A stretch of 64,000 nucleotides of DNA from Epichloe hybrida (lineage: Eukaryota; Ascomycota; Sordariomycetes; Hypocreales; Clavicipitaceae). The position numbers and the translations under genes were made by a program. Within the stretch, counting starts at the first letter, position 1, and each line of letters opens with the position of its first letter. The stretch is taken from positions 992,001-1,056,000 of the forward strand of contig JAFEKR010000007.1 of NCBI GenBank assembly GCA_019022495.1, written 5' to 3'. Shown piece by piece: positions 33,680 to 45,532 of this stretch. Under the pieces are notes generated by a model. The model searched no databases. It worked only from the letters and a program-made list of their open reading frames with translations, and was not told the DNA's origin.

Positions 33680-35513
33680 ATGAAGAACCTGCTCACCACC
33701 CTGGCTGTTGCCGGTCTGTGGCTCGATAACTCCTGTGCCTCGCAGAGCCGTCTGCGCGGCCGAGACGTCAACGACTTCGTCACGAAGCAAAGTGGCATTT
33801 CTCTCAAGGGTGTCTTGGCAAACATCGGCTCCGATGGATCAAGGGTCAGCGGAGCTGCCTCCGGTGTTGTCGTGGCCAGTCCCAGCAAGCAGGATCCCGA
33901 TTGTGAGTCAAGCCGCCCTCGTAGATGGTGAAACAATTGACTCTGAGATCATAGACGGCTGACAGATTCTCCAAATAGATTGGTGCACCTGGACCCGAGA
34001 CTCGGCCTTGACCCTCAAGGTCCTCGTGGAGCACTTCATCGCTGGAGATAAGTCTCTCCGGCCCAAGATCCAGCAATACGTTGCCTCACAGGCAAAGCTC
34101 CAAGGCGTTTCCAACCCTTCTGGTGGTCCAGACTCCGGTGGACTCGGCGAACCCAAGTTTCACATCAATCTCACACAGTTCACTGGTGCTTGGGGCAGGC
34201 CTCAGCGCGATGGTCCCCCGCTGCGAGCTACTGCCCTCACCATCTACGCCAACTGGCTGCTTGCAAATGGTGGCAAGACTGAAGCCGCCAGCACTGTCTG
34301 GCCCGTCATTTCCAAGGATCTCGGTTACGCAGTCCAGTACTGGAACCACACAGGCTACGACCTCTGGGAGGAGACCAACGGGTTTTCCTTCTTCACCGTT
34401 GCGGCCACCCACCGCGCCCTCGTCGAAGGCGGCGCCCTTGCCAGAGCCCTCGGTGAGGTTTGTCCCGATTGCGAGGGCACTGCCTCTCAAGCCCTTTGCT
34501 TCGCCCAGAGCTTTTGGTCAGACGGTTACATTGACTCCAACATCAACGTAAACGATGGTCGCACTGGCAAGGATGCCAACTCTTTGATCTCATCCATCCA
34601 CACTTTTGATCTCGCCGCGGGCTGCACAGACGCTACTTTCCAGCCATGCTCTTCTCGGGCTCTGGCCAACCACAAGGCCGTTGTCGACTCCTTCCGAACT
34701 ATATATCGTGTCAATCACGGAAGAAGCGCCGGCAAAGCTGCCGCCGTCGGCCGCTACGCCGAGGACGTTTACTACAAGGGCAACCCATGGTACCTGGCTA
34801 CCCTTGCTGCAGCCGAGCAACTCTATGCGGCCATCCATCAGTGGAACAAGATCGGCTCCATCTCCGTCGACAGCGTCTCTCTGGCCTTCTTCAAAGATGT
34901 TGTACCGGACGTGACAACTGGCAACTACACCAACGGCTCTGCTACCTTCAAGTCCATCATCAGGGCCGTTTCCGCCTACGCTGACGGCTTCGTTGCTGTT
35001 GTGCAGCAATACACGCCCTTGGACGGATCCCTCGCCGAACAGTTCGACAGAGACTCGGGCAGTCCCCTGTCGGCTGTCCACTTGACTTGGTCCTATGCTG
35101 CATTCGTCGCCATGGCCGAACGACGATCCGGCGTCGTTCCTCCCTCCTGGGGCGAGCCTACCTCCTCCGCCGTCCCCGCTGTTTGCTCTGCCGCGCCGTC
35201 TTGCGACTCTACCATGACTTTCAACGTCAAGGTGCAGACTCAGCACGGCGAGAGCATCTACGTCACCGGATCCCTCACCGAGCTCAAGAACTGGTCTCCG
35301 GCCGATGCCATTCCCCTGAGTGCTTCGCAGTACACCTCCAGCAACCCCTTGTGGACAGCCCAGGTCAAGCTCCCTGCTGCCACACAGTTTGAGTACAAGT
35401 ACATCAAGAAGACGACGAGCGGAAATCTCGTGTGGCTGAGTGATCCCAACTTGAGTGGTACTTCGTCCACCGGATGTGGTAGCAGCGGGACCTTTTCTGA
35501 CACCTGGCGATGA
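33680..35513 (+). CDS. Secreted glucoamylase, GH15 with CBM20 starch-binding domain
   Basis: Exons 33680-33902 and 33979-35513 give 585 residues. Signal peptide MKNLLTTLAVAGLWLDNSCAS, then a likely dibasic/Arg propeptide site (RLRGRD). GH15 motifs: YWCTWTRDSALTLK, GRPQRDGPPLRATAL, the general-acid region DLWEETNGFSFF (Glu near residue 205) and the general-base region LAEQFDRDSG (Glu near 427), then HLTWSYA. CBM20 occupies about 487-585 (TFNVKVQTQHGESIYVTGS, LVWLSDPN). The linker is unusually short, with little Ser/Thr-rich spacer. Known reaction: exo-hydrolysis of starch alpha-1,4 bonds to glucose. Frame intact. Confidence 0.96.
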
Positions 35514-35837
35514 AAGGGGCCTTTGTGTTTAGGGAGACGAAGATGCCCGACGAGCCCTCTCTCTCATGTCGAGTAATGTGTACATGTAGACGACTTGGTG
35601 GAAACAATGCACATCAGTGTGGAGTGCAAACTCGTCTCGTCGTGATGATGCCGTGTACCTGTTCAACCTGATGTTTCGCCCTGTTACAACGCAAGCGGAT
35701 TCCTTGTCCCTGTTCTTTTGCCAGATATCGCGTCTCCTGTTCTCAGGGTGAGGGCGAAACATTCACTCGCTTTACTACTCACAGATACGCGTAGATGACC
35801 AGATCGGCCGAGCCCATCCACCTCCTGCTCGTCGGTT
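35514..35837. other. Short convergent 3' spacer
   Basis: 324 bases between the stops of the glucoamylase and transporter genes; overlapping 3' UTRs expected. Confidence 0.6.
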
Positions 35838-37774
35838 TTACATCTTCTCCACGTTCCTCTCCGCCAAATCCATATCCGCCTTGTCAACCGCACCACGACG
35901 ACCCTCCAACAAGGCCGCCAGCCCAACTTCGCGTTGCGCCTCATGCAGCAACTGCGCATCTCTTTCACCCGTGTTGCTCTTGAAGACTCGGTCCATCTCC
36001 TCGAGCGTCGCGTTCTTGGTCTCGGGCAAATAGAACCACACCCAAAATAGGCCAGCCGTCAGAAATACGGCAAAGAAGATGTATGTGCCCCATGCCCACG
36101 CTTCCAGCATGGGCGGGACGAAGAATGCAATGGCAAAATTGTTGATCCAGTTGCTTGACGCCCCGATAGAGGCCCCCTTTGCACGAATCGACAATGGAAA
36201 GATTTCGGAGATGATAGTCCACGAGACTGGGCCCCACGTCGCTCCGAAGGCGGCAATGTACACCCAGATGAGTGCTATGAACAAAGCATTAGTTCTGGCC
36301 ATTTGTCGTTTGCGTGTGAACACAAACTGAATAAATTGACTTACCCACTGCGGTCCAGCCTGCAGCCACATGACCTGGCCAGTCGTGGCGAAACCTGCCC
36401 ACAATGATGCCCACAATGACCATGCTTATACCCATTACCACGGATCCCGCGAGGAGCATCGGCTTTCGCCCCACTCGGTCGATGATCAACTACACACATC
36501 GTGTCAGTATTTTTTATTTTTTTTCCCCAAGACATTATAATATAAAAGTACACAATTCATCGACTCACCATTGCGGGGACCGTGCTTATCAGGAACACCA
36601 CACCTGTCACACCTGTCGCAAGTAGTGCGATGGTGCCTCCGGTCAAACCAAGACTCTGGAAGATGTTGGCAGCGTAATAAATAACTGAGGAACGTTGTTA
36701 GTTTTGACCTCGGATTGACGTGAAGCGAGCACATACTGGCGTCTATGCCACTCCACTGTTGCCAAAACATGGTGAGCCAACCAGTTGCGACTCTTTTCAG
36801 GTTGTCCTTTGTGCGTACACAGTTCAAGTACTGTGCAACTTGTTCGCGGAGGGCACTTTTGCTTCCATCCTTGGCCATGCGGGGGAAGTCTCGAGCAAAC
36901 GCCTTCTTCTCAAAGACCGATTCGGCCTTGATCTCGAGGAATTCCACTTGAACGAGTTCGTGGTCGGCAGGGAGCTTCCTTATCCAGGCAAGCGTCGATC
37001 TGGCCTCCTCATCACGCCCAACCTTGACGAGCCATCGGGGCGAGAAGGGCATGAACCAGATACCAACAGCTAGAATAGCCGCTGGAATTCCTTGAACGAT
37101 TGATGGCAGCTGCCAGGCGAGATCCGACTGGGAGTCACCGGTTCCTCCAATGTAGTTGCTTCCGTAGCCAACCCAAAAGGATAGCATGATGCCCAAGATG
37201 GTTGCGAACTGGTAGAACGACACCAAGAAGCCTCTTATCTCAGGGGAGGAGAGCTCGGCATTATAGAGGGGCCCAACGCCGCTGAACAAGCCGACACCGA
37301 TACCAGTGAGGAATCGGCCGGCGTACAGCAAGGCGGGCAGGCCCTCACGCGCCCCAACGTACACGTAGCTTCCCAAGACGACCCAGCAGCAAGCAAAGAA
37401 CATGGTGTGCTTTCTAGAGATGAGCTCACCCAGTACGCCGGCGGACAAGGACCCGATGATTCCCCCCAGCTGTAGGATGGACGTGAGCCATCCGGTAGCC
37501 GACGACGACTGCACAACCGAAGGGAAGTTGTTGACGAAGCGGGCCATGACGAGCGATTGACCGAGAACGCCCTCTTGATAGCCATACTCAAAGCCGCCGA
37601 GCCTGGAAATGATTTCGTCAATTGAACTGAATGCCTCATCAATATCAATCGGGCAGGAGGCATGACATACGATGCGAAGAAGGCGATGAACACAAGCTTG
37701 GGGTTTGATCGGATGGAATCCCAGATGCTCTTCTTGCCTGCAACAACGCGTTTTGCATCCGAAGTCATGACCAT
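35838..37774 (-). CDS. MFS sugar transporter (sugar porter family)
   Basis: Exons 37774-37671, 37602-36737, 36684-36569, 36489-36345 and 36274-35838 give 555 residues, all in phase. About 12 hydrophobic helices. Sugar porter signatures: GGFEYGYQEGVLGQ in helix 1, GRFLTGIGVG, FSPRWLVKVGRDEEA after helix 6, QQWSGIDAIIYYAANIF in helix 7, DRVGRKP in loop 8-9, and PETKNATLEEMDRVF at the end. The start GCCATGG is a good context. Known role: proton-coupled monosaccharide or disaccharide uptake; substrate not readable from sequence. Its tail-to-tail position with the glucoamylase would suit uptake of released glucose, which is inference. Confidence 0.92.
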
Positions 37775-40011
37775 GGCCGTATTTTTGTTACTTTCTGCAG
37801 GCTTTGTCTTCGAGTAATTGGGGCCGCATTGCAACCTCTTAATATATGCAACTGCTTGCTGTCTTGTCATCACCGACTGATTTTCTTTCCTCCTCCTTTG
37901 TTTCCCACCCCGAAGAATCAATCCCCTGTCTTTTGAGTTAATGAACCGGGCGACGCCATTTGTTTCGTGACCAGGGCGGTGATCCAACTTGCAAGTCGCG
38001 GCGCGTCGTGTTCGAAATTGGCGCTTTTGGACCCCGCTGGTGCGTTCATCTTGTTGGTGTCGCAAGGCATATATAAAAGGGATATACTCCGTATATGTAC
38101 GCGCAAATTAATAGCGGCCAGTCGGCTGCGCCTCTCTCTTTTGGGGAACACTTGAATCCTCCCGCCTCCCCAGTTTCTGGCGGTTAAATTGAGAGACGAA
38201 GGAATCGTCACAGATATGGTGGGGCGATGGATGAAGTCTGCTGACACGAGGAAGGAGCAGACGATGCCAACTGTGTGCGAGCAAAACGGGCAATACCAAC
38301 CCACTCAGTCGATAAAATCATACACAGAGTTCTCGTGTCCCACGTGGGGTCAACCCACTTGTCGTATCGACGCAGCCAATCTTGAATGTTTCCCCCTATT
38401 ATATTATGATAGGCAGACAATTTGCATAGTGACCAATTGCTGACCAATTCTCCCCAAGAACTTCTGTCGACTCGCACGGAGTTGCAATGGGAAAAAGTGT
38501 GCACAGAGTGCCATGTCGGCTCACCAAGTCGGGTGCCGTGCCTGAAGGCCCCTTGCTGGAGAGCAAGATGGCCGACCACCCATGAGTCTTTTGTCTTGGA
38601 CCTCTCTTCCGGATCAACATCCACCTCAGACGACGAGTACTCAGCCAACCCGCGTGTTATCGAACTTCAAGAAATAGCTTCGGTGTGTCCTATTCGCCGG
38701 TGTTTTCCAACGACGACCCCAGCAAGCAAGCAAGCAAGCAAGCACCTGACGCCCGAGAGCCGGCAAACGACGAGTCGCGCCAGACGAGGCCCAATCCTTC
38801 AAACCATGTCTCGATTCTTCCTAGGATAGACATTCTCAAGATCAAGCCTATTCGTTCCTTTTCGAAAACTCGTTCATAGAGTGCGCATCATACCTCGACA
38901 AAGTTGACGATGGACGCCTTTTCGGAGTTCATGTGCCCGTGATGGCCCAACGATGACAGCTTGGAGCTCTGTCGGAAATTCATCCGCTTGCTCGCCCCGA
39001 GCCTCTGTGCAAAAGGCCCAAACATACTCGTCACGGCGGCGTGTATTCTCGCCGTTCTGAAACTCGTGTCGGGTAGCCCTTGCAACTGGCAGCGACACAT
39101 CAAAGGCTGTTCGACTGCTGTTCGAATTCGTCGAGATCACAGGCTTCTCTGGGGTTGTACTGCAAGCCGTTTTCTGGTGTCACGCGGCATGGGACTATGT
39201 GAAGCAATCATCTCGGTGGGGGTGAGGGCGCAGAGAGCACAGTGCTCCCACTGAAGAAGTGGTATCTGGCACGAAAACCAGTGGTAAAATGGACGGACAC
39301 CTTTGCGAGGAATTCATTTTGTCAAAAGTGGCGCAGCACAATCACCGTCGCCTCAAGTCTCCCTTCCATCTGGTGCGCTAAACGAGTCTGAGGCATCTCC
39401 TACACGAACTCGCCCAAGGCAAGCCTGATCAATGCCATTCAGCCGCTTTTACTTGGCAGGCAGGCTGCCTACCCACCCAAGCGAGCAGCTGCATGCAGGT
39501 CACAAGACTCTCCAGGATTATAGATGGCACAACTAAGTACTCCGTTTATCAGCCCTTGTACAACGTGTGTTTAGACCCCAATACCCCGATGGATGCGCAA
39601 AACAAAATGCAACACAATTCCGAAAATAGGTCATGTCAGTCATTCTGGCTGACGATGGTCAGTGCATAAGGCAAGAATGACACCTGAATATAGGAATCCC
39701 TTGGAGGGGTGGGTAAGAAGTTCAGCCTCACCACCCCCAAGACAGAAAAGGTAGTAGTTTAGCGAGATTCCACGTCACGTTCCAAAAATCCGCCTCACTC
39801 AGCCCCATTCAGGCGAGACCTGCGCAGCGACTTCAAGCGCCGAGGCGACGCCTTTGACTCGAGTTGTATAAGTGATGGCACATCCGGCTTGATCTTGAAC
39901 CGTCCAGAATCAACTGCTAAATCGATCCATTCCCAACAAGAATACAATTTCGCAATTCTACGATTCTGTTAAGTGGGCGCACTATTTATTCACATTTCCA
40001 CCGAATCGATA
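37775..40011. other. Long spacer, no gene recognised
   Basis: About 2.2 kb upstream of the transporter. Contains a (CAAG)n microsatellite at 38721-38744 and many unrelated short ORFs. Could hide an ncRNA or a decayed gene, but nothing readable. Confidence 0.5.
38721..38744. repeat. (CAAG)n microsatellite
   Basis: About six tandem AGCA/CAAG units. Confidence 0.8.
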
Positions 40012-40305
40012 ATGTGCTTCCCAACACTATGCTTCGGCTCTCGCTCCCAGCCAAGAAGCAACCAGAATAACTCGAATGCACACGGCGACGCCATGGTCTA
40101 CGACCCCAATGCCCGTCCCGTGGCCATGGACCAACATAGTCTACGGAAACGAGTTCGCAAGTCTCAGCCGCGGAGGAGACGGAACAACTACTATGATGGC
40201 GGAGGAGGCGGCGGTGGGTTTATTGGCGGTGATGGAGGCGGATGCGGTGGAGGTGATGGAGGCGGATGCGGTGGGGGTGATGGAGGAGGTGGAGGAGGTG
40301 GATGA
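40012..40305 (+). CDS. Small glycine-rich protein (possible)
   Basis: ATG 40012 gives 97 residues. MCFPTLCFGSRSQPRSNQN is followed by a basic patch (LRKRVRKSQPRRRRNN) and a tail of GGGG/GGDGGGCGGG repeats encoded by an approximately 24-bp minisatellite. An N-terminal Cys pair near the start (Met-Cys) could be lipidated, as in short fungal plasma-membrane proteins. Coding nature is uncertain because the repeat alone keeps the frame open. Confidence 0.4.
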   Translation: MCFPTLCFGSRSQPRSNQNNSNAHGDAMVYDPNARPVAMDQHSLRKRVRKSQPRRRRNNYYDGGGGGGGFIGGDGGGCGGGDGGGCGGGDGGGGGGG

Positions 40306-40548
40306 GGTGGAGGAGATGGTGACGGAGGGTGTTGATGAAGGTGGGATGAGAGGTATTTACATTGCCATGGTTTTGAATCTGCATTTGAAAAGGGTTGCTT
40401 GAGTATTTTGTGCTTTGGCGGAGATCTGAACGAAGGAGTATGCTGTAACAGGGAGGAACGGCCAACTTGATGCTTAGTGCGGTAGTATGAGAAGATTGTT
40501 GTTGTTGTTGTGAGCCAATAAATAGGGTTGCGAGCATTCGCAAGCCGT
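40306..40548. other. Short spacer, 3' flank of the kinase pseudogene
   Basis: About 240 bases; G-rich continuation of the minisatellite then unique sequence. No gene. Confidence 0.5.
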
Positions 40549-41553
40549 CTAGAAAAGTGGCATGGTCCCGTACATCTCCCTCAACTGTTCCCAGGTGACG
40601 CTTTCGCCGTACACGAGCTTTGCAACCACCTTGGCGGCCCAAAGACTCCCTCTTGGAGAAGCCATGTACTGGCGATGGGTGACCTCGGCACTCTTTGAAG
40701 TCATGTACACGGACAGGGGTGTAAGATGCAGTTGCGGCGCCGTACTCGCATCTAAATTGTCCAGAGGGGGCCGTCTATCTTGGCATCTCTCTAGTTCCTC
40801 AACAGCATTCACGACGAGAGCCTTGAGCTCAAACCATTGGTCTGTTCCCTTCATCCGTCAACCCCGGGCCGGTGACGAGTTCCGGGCAAACGGACAACTG
40901 CTCGAGGGGAGCTGCCTGAGCACTGCTCCAATCGATAATTCCCGAGAGGTTGTACTCGTCGTCAAAGAGCATATTGCCAGAATGCAGGTCGAGATGGCAC
41001 AGCGGGAAGGGACCCCGGACTCTGTCCTCGATGATGATGTGGCTCAGGGCCGCTTTGAGTACCCAGCATGCCGTCAGCCATTCTGGGTCATCCGGATGCA
41101 TGGCCACTATCTCTCGATTCTCGGCCTGTCTCTGGTTATAGAAATACTCGAGAGAGGTTTCCAGGGGCCCGGGCGAAGAATGCCAGGCCATTGCAATGAT
41201 CTCAACTGGTTGCTCGGCATCTTCTCCGCACCAAAGACGCCCGATGCGGCTGAATGTCAGATTCTGAAGCTATCGTCGAGGGCTTGGTGCGGAATCCTGG
41301 CGACCCAGTACGTGGAGTCTGAGAATGCCAATTCGAGGACCAGATTATGGAAGCCCGAGGTGAACTGCGATACGTTGACAGTACACCTGACTTGGGGAGA
41401 CAGATTCGGTTCATGTTTCCTCCGTGACTCTACTCCGCGGTTCTCCAGGTATTTGAAATTTGCCGAGGAGATGAGGGTTTGGATTCGTTTATACTTGTCC
41501 GACTCTGGATGCAAGCTGGAAAATCCTTGCCAGTGGTCGCTTGGCTTTTCCAT
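40549..41553 (-). pseudogene. APH-like kinase pseudogene with internal deletion
   Basis: Begins near ATG 41553 (MEKPSDHWQGFSSLHPESDKY). The N-terminal part reaches YWVARIPHQALDDSF and then, at about 41256, jumps directly to LTFSRIGRLWCGEDAEQP. The segment with the middle of the kinase N-lobe that should lie between (roughly 60-70 residues in relatives) is missing, and the frame changes at the join. The C-lobe keeps the catalytic loop LCHLDLHSGNMLFDD and IIDWSSAQAAP. A second one-base frame change near 40845 separates EGNRPMV from FELKALVVNAVEELE. Two lesions make this a dead copy of a typical fungal APH-family gene. Confidence 0.78.
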
Positions 41554-41971
41554 TTCGCAAAAAGATGGAGATTGAAAAAGCCCGGGCTTGCTACTCAACC
41601 CATGCTATTGCAGGCGCATTTTCAACTCCCAAGTTGCGTTTAAATGCAAGAATGAGAGCAATGATGTCCATAAAAATACAAGATCCTGTGGTCGCCCGAA
41701 TGAATCAGCTTACAGGACATAGGGAAAGCGTCGGTATCTAGTCCGTAGTAATTACTTTGAGGGATTCTTTGGCCAAAGGGGGTTGGGATTCGGGAACACT
41801 GCGGAGTAATGCGGGGAAAGTCGTGATGGAGACATGAACCAATCAACAACGTTCGTGCGCCCGTGAAATCTGCGAACGCCTCTTGCTCAACGCTGCAAGG
41901 AGCGGAACTTGGGATCCGTGCCATGTGTCCTCCTTTGATCGTTTAGCTTGCGTCCAAGTCGGGGGTTTATA
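41554..41971. other. Spacer between divergent kinase pseudogene and F-box gene
   Basis: About 420 bases; should include the F-box promoter. No gene. Confidence 0.5.
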
Positions 41972-43045
41972 ATGCATCTGCTGCGTTTGCCTCCCGAAAC
42001 TCTGACACAAGTCTTTGATCAGATTGGCCCATCCTTTTTCCAAGAGGACCTTCGCCGCCTTGCTGTCTGCAAACAGTGGCTTCATTACGCCCTTCCTGTT
42101 TGCTACAAGTGCGTTTCGTTCTCCCGAGAGAAGTTGCGGAGATTGATCAACTCGGGCGTATTGGAGAAGCCGTCGGCGCTCCAAGACAGCCTGGAAACCC
42201 TCGAGTTCAAACTTGAGAGAAACAAAACCTCTGTCTCGGCATCGGATACTCGAGCTGATGCCCAGGATCCCAATCTCCCCACTGCTTCTGCCTCAGACGA
42301 GGCTGTCGGGGATGATCCGGCCACGCGTTGGAACGAGATGCTAGATTCTGGGCTTCGGCAGCTTGCGCTTGTAACCCAGCAATCTCACAGGCTTCGTACT
42401 TTGCGAATGCGAGCTTGGGGCTCTCCGTCTCTTGGGCCCCTCGACAGCTCCAAAATCCTCCTGTCGATCCCCACGATACGTTCCCTACTGTCAGTGGAGA
42501 ATCTGAGAGTCCTGGTGTTGGATCTATCCGTCGGCTTCCTCAAAGTTCCGGGAGAGCAAGGAGATGGCTGCCACCACATCTGTCCGGCGATCGGCGCTCT
42601 TCTTCACAAACTTGAAACTCTCCATCTGCGCATGCGCAGTATCTGCCCTGATGCTCTAAAGCCCTGCGGCCCCAGCGGGAGCGGAAGCCTCAGCTTGAGC
42701 CGCGTGGCAATCAATCTCAGTCTGATTCCAAACCTCCCAGGCATAACTTCGGCTGCCCACTCCAAACGATGTGGTTCTCAGGGCGGGGGGGTCGTACAGC
42801 TAAAAGCCGATATCCTGGAGCAGGCAGAAGTGCTTGCAAATCAAATGACATCTTCCAAGACCGTGAGGATCTTGACCCATTCACTTCCACAGCTCGAAAT
42901 CCAATTCTTGGATGTATTGACCGGTAGGACCATGGTACTGGAAGATGATACGGCGTGGGACGGAGATGGCAAGCTGGTTGTGGAGGACTCGGAGTCAGAA
43001 TCCGAGCTTTCAGATCATGAATTTGCTACATATGTGGATGAGTAG
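41972..43045 (+). CDS. F-box protein
   Basis: Intronless, 357 residues from ATG 41972. F-box at about residues 2-45 (LLRLPPETLTQVFDQIGPSFFQEDLRRLAVCKQ with the first Leu/Pro core). The central region has leucine-rich repeat-like segments (LRTLRMRAW, LRVLVLDLS, LETLHLRM). The tail is acidic (EDSESESELSDHEF). Known role of the class: substrate adaptors of SCF ubiquitin ligases. Target unknown. Frame intact. Confidence 0.75.
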   Translation: MHLLRLPPETLTQVFDQIGPSFFQEDLRRLAVCKQWLHYALPVCYKCVSFSREKLRRLINSGVLEKPSALQDSLETLEFKLERNKTSVSASDTRADAQDPNLPTASASDEAVGDDPATRWNEMLDSGLRQLALVTQQSHRLRTLRMRAWGSPSLGPLDSSKILLSIPTIRSLLSVENLRVLVLDLSVGFLKVPGEQGDGCHHICPAIGALLHKLETLHLRMRSICPDALKPCGPSGSGSLSLSRVAINLSLIPNLPGITSAAHSKRCGSQGGGVVQLKADILEQAEVLANQMTSSKTVRILTHSLPQLEIQFLDVLTGRTMVLEDDTAWDGDGKLVVEDSESESELSDHEFATYVDE

Positions 43046-44146
43046 CTCGGGATTTATAAATTGATGAAAGTATTCACGCAATGGTTGCTTCATCTACTAT
43101 GATTATTCGTGGCTTGTATACGTTGGCTTGGTACCACTTGTAAGTTGTTCACTTTGTTATCATCTGACCCAACTGATTCGGCCCTTCCTCACGTGCCAAT
43201 CGAGCCCATACATATTAACCTACCTGACCGATCATTGCTGGCAGTACGGAGTACGACAGTGGCTCCTTCCTATAAGAAGCTGGAAAAAGCCACCGCACCT
43301 GACTGAGCCTCTTCCGCCTTCCAAGCCCCCTCACAGACGATTCACCCTCCGTCTCGAGAGTCCACGCAGCCGACGAGCATGTTACTCTACAGTTTCTCGA
43401 AGGCCAACAACCCCGGGATTTTGACTTTCCGAGTGTATTTCATCAATTCGAGACTGTGTCGCGAAGAAGCATATAAAGAGGGGCAGCTCGTGAACATGTA
43501 CCGTGATATCTCGGGCAGCATTGGTGCTATTGGATTGGCCGGTTTGTCGGGAGAGTGGGAAAAAAAAAAAAAAAAAACCCCGACTTCCAGCTACATCTGT
43601 GGATACGGTATCGGTAATGCTGCCATTCACGCCGTACTTGGACAGGGGCGATCCGCAGAGCGCGCTTGGCAATGGCGAGTGTCGCCACATCAAGCGGGAC
43701 GGTAAGACGAGAGCTGGAGAAACGTTCTCATCTTCCATCGGTGGAGCAGAGTCAATGGCCGAGAGACTGTTTCTAGGACTCCTTGAAGCTCCGCTTTCAT
43801 TGACGCCGTGTTCATGCCAAGCAGTGGGCATTATGAACATGTATACCGACAACGCTGGGATGGGTCATGTGCCTCATGGGCACCATGGGCACCATGGAAT
43901 CATACATAGTACAGTATGTATGAGCTGTTTCTCCCTGCCGCACATGCATACACATGTCCACAGACAAATGACTCGAGCACATGTTATACCAGGCACCTCT
44001 ATAGTTCACATGAACGGAACCTGCTATATTAAGCGAGGCGGTTCCCTCACACTCTTCCAAGCTACGACTCGGGATCTGTCTCAACTTCTGCCATAGGCCA
44101 AGCTCTTTTCTCTGCCATCACTTCGGGTTTGTGCCGGCTTGTGACC
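43046..44146. other. Spacer with lipase promoter
   Basis: About 1.1 kb with a poly-A run at 43560-43578. No gene recognised. Confidence 0.5.
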
Positions 44147-45532
44147 ATGAGGATTGTACAAGCTTCCATCCTCGCTCTTGTCGGGCTCTCAAACGCTCTA
44201 CAAGGCTCCAACCTCGACATCCCCCCGGAATTCGCAAACTCCCACGGCTGCAACCAAGAATGTCAGGCTGCCCTACACGAGGCAAACAAGGCAGATCTAG
44301 CCGACTTTGGTCAAGATTTCAACTTTGCATTCTACGCAACCTCCCGCAAGTTCGCCGGCTCCAAACCAGGCGATCTCTTGGAACTCGACCCCATAGATCC
44401 AGCAACCTTGCAAATCGAGGCAGGAGGAAAAGCATACCGCGTCCAAGCATACCGCATCCAGTACACCTCTCAAGACCTCGACGACTCGCCTGTCCCCGCC
44501 ACCGGCTTCATCGCCGTGCCATTCGCACGAACTCGCCCTCGCAACTATTCGCTGGTGGCATGGGCTCACGGCACGAGCGGCATGTACCGCGGGTGCGCGC
44601 CATCCAACGGACCGCGTCTCTATGACTATGACACCTGGCAACTCGTCGTTAAAAAAGGATACGCTGTCGTCGCCCCAGACTATCCCGGCCTGGGGAACAA
44701 CTACACAACAAACAAGTTGTGCAGCTTCTCTGCCCTCGCCAAAGATGTGTACTACTCCGTACAGGCTGCCAAGAAGGCGTTCAAATTCTTATCCGGCCAA
44801 TGGGTCGCCGCGGGACACTCTGAAGGCGGCGGTGCCGTCTGGAAGCTATCAGAGAGCCATCTTGTCAAGAATGACAAGACTTACCTGGGTGCCGTTGCGC
44901 TGGCTCCCCCGACCAAGCTCATTGACACGCTCCAATACTTTCCCGGTAACCTGATCAACTCCGGCTACGTCACTGTTCTCGCAAGAGCACTCAAGAACGT
45001 CTATCCCTCCTACAATCTCACGATGCTCGCGGATCCGTTGCGCGAGCGACTCCCCATTCTTGAAGCGGCGCAGCCGTGCGTGGACGCTCACAGGGCCCTT
45101 AAAGCCGGGCTTTTGCCAGGCCAGATCTTTTCTCCAGAAGGCCTCCAAGCCGACCTCCCACTGCTCATGAAATGGCAAAACGAGACGGCCCCGGCTTCCG
45201 GAACCCGTTCGACGGGGCCTCTTCTGGTTGTGCAGGGTCTGAATGACAGGATCGTCGCGCCAGCCATCACTCGAAATTCCTGGCTGAGGACCTGCGTCGA
45301 AGGTAAAAGCGAGGTACATCTGAGCGAATACATACAGCTGGATCATTCGACAGTGTTGAGGGGCGCAGCTGCAGAATGGCTCGGTTGGATCGCTGATCGA
45401 TTCGAGGGTAAGCCCACAATTGGCTCATGTTCGGCGGGGACGAAAGAAGGGCAAGCGATCTCAAGTTTGTCGGGTCTCCTGCAGGCCAAGTTTGATTCTT
45501 CTTCATGCATAGCCGGTCCGACACACTTGTAA
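44147..45532 (+). CDS. Secreted alpha/beta hydrolase, secretory lipase (LIP) type
   Basis: Intronless, 461 residues from ATG 44147. Signal peptide MRIVQASILALVGLSNALQ. Alpha/beta-hydrolase features: HGTSGMYRGCAPS after strand 3, GYAVVAPDYPGLG, nucleophile elbow AGHSEGGGA (Ser near residue 225), and the acid and His positions in VQGLNDRIVAPA and QLDHSTVL. Several N-glycosylation sequons (NYS, NYT, NLT, NET). This matches the fungal secretory lipase family (Candida LIP-like). Known reaction: ester hydrolysis of triglycerides or related esters; the exact substrate is unknown. Frame intact. Confidence 0.88.
   Translation: MRIVQASILALVGLSNALQGSNLDIPPEFANSHGCNQECQAALHEANKADLADFGQDFNFAFYATSRKFAGSKPGDLLELDPIDPATLQIEAGGKAYRVQAYRIQYTSQDLDDSPVPATGFIAVPFARTRPRNYSLVAWAHGTSGMYRGCAPSNGPRLYDYDTWQLVVKKGYAVVAPDYPGLGNNYTTNKLCSFSALAKDVYYSVQAAKKAFKFLSGQWVAAGHSEGGGAVWKLSESHLVKNDKTYLGAVALAPPTKLIDTLQYFPGNLINSGYVTVLARALKNVYPSYNLTMLADPLRERLPILEAAQPCVDAHRALKAGLLPGQIFSPEGLQADLPLLMKWQNETAPASGTRSTGPLLVVQGLNDRIVAPAITRNSWLRTCVEGKSEVHLSEYIQLDHSTVLRGAAAEWLGWIADRFEGKPTIGSCSAGTKEGQAISSLSGLLQAKFDSSSCIAGPTHL

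Noticed and set aside
40562..41575. 337-codon plus-strand ORF
   Set aside because: Antisense to the APH-like kinase pseudogene, whose kinase motifs read on the minus strand.
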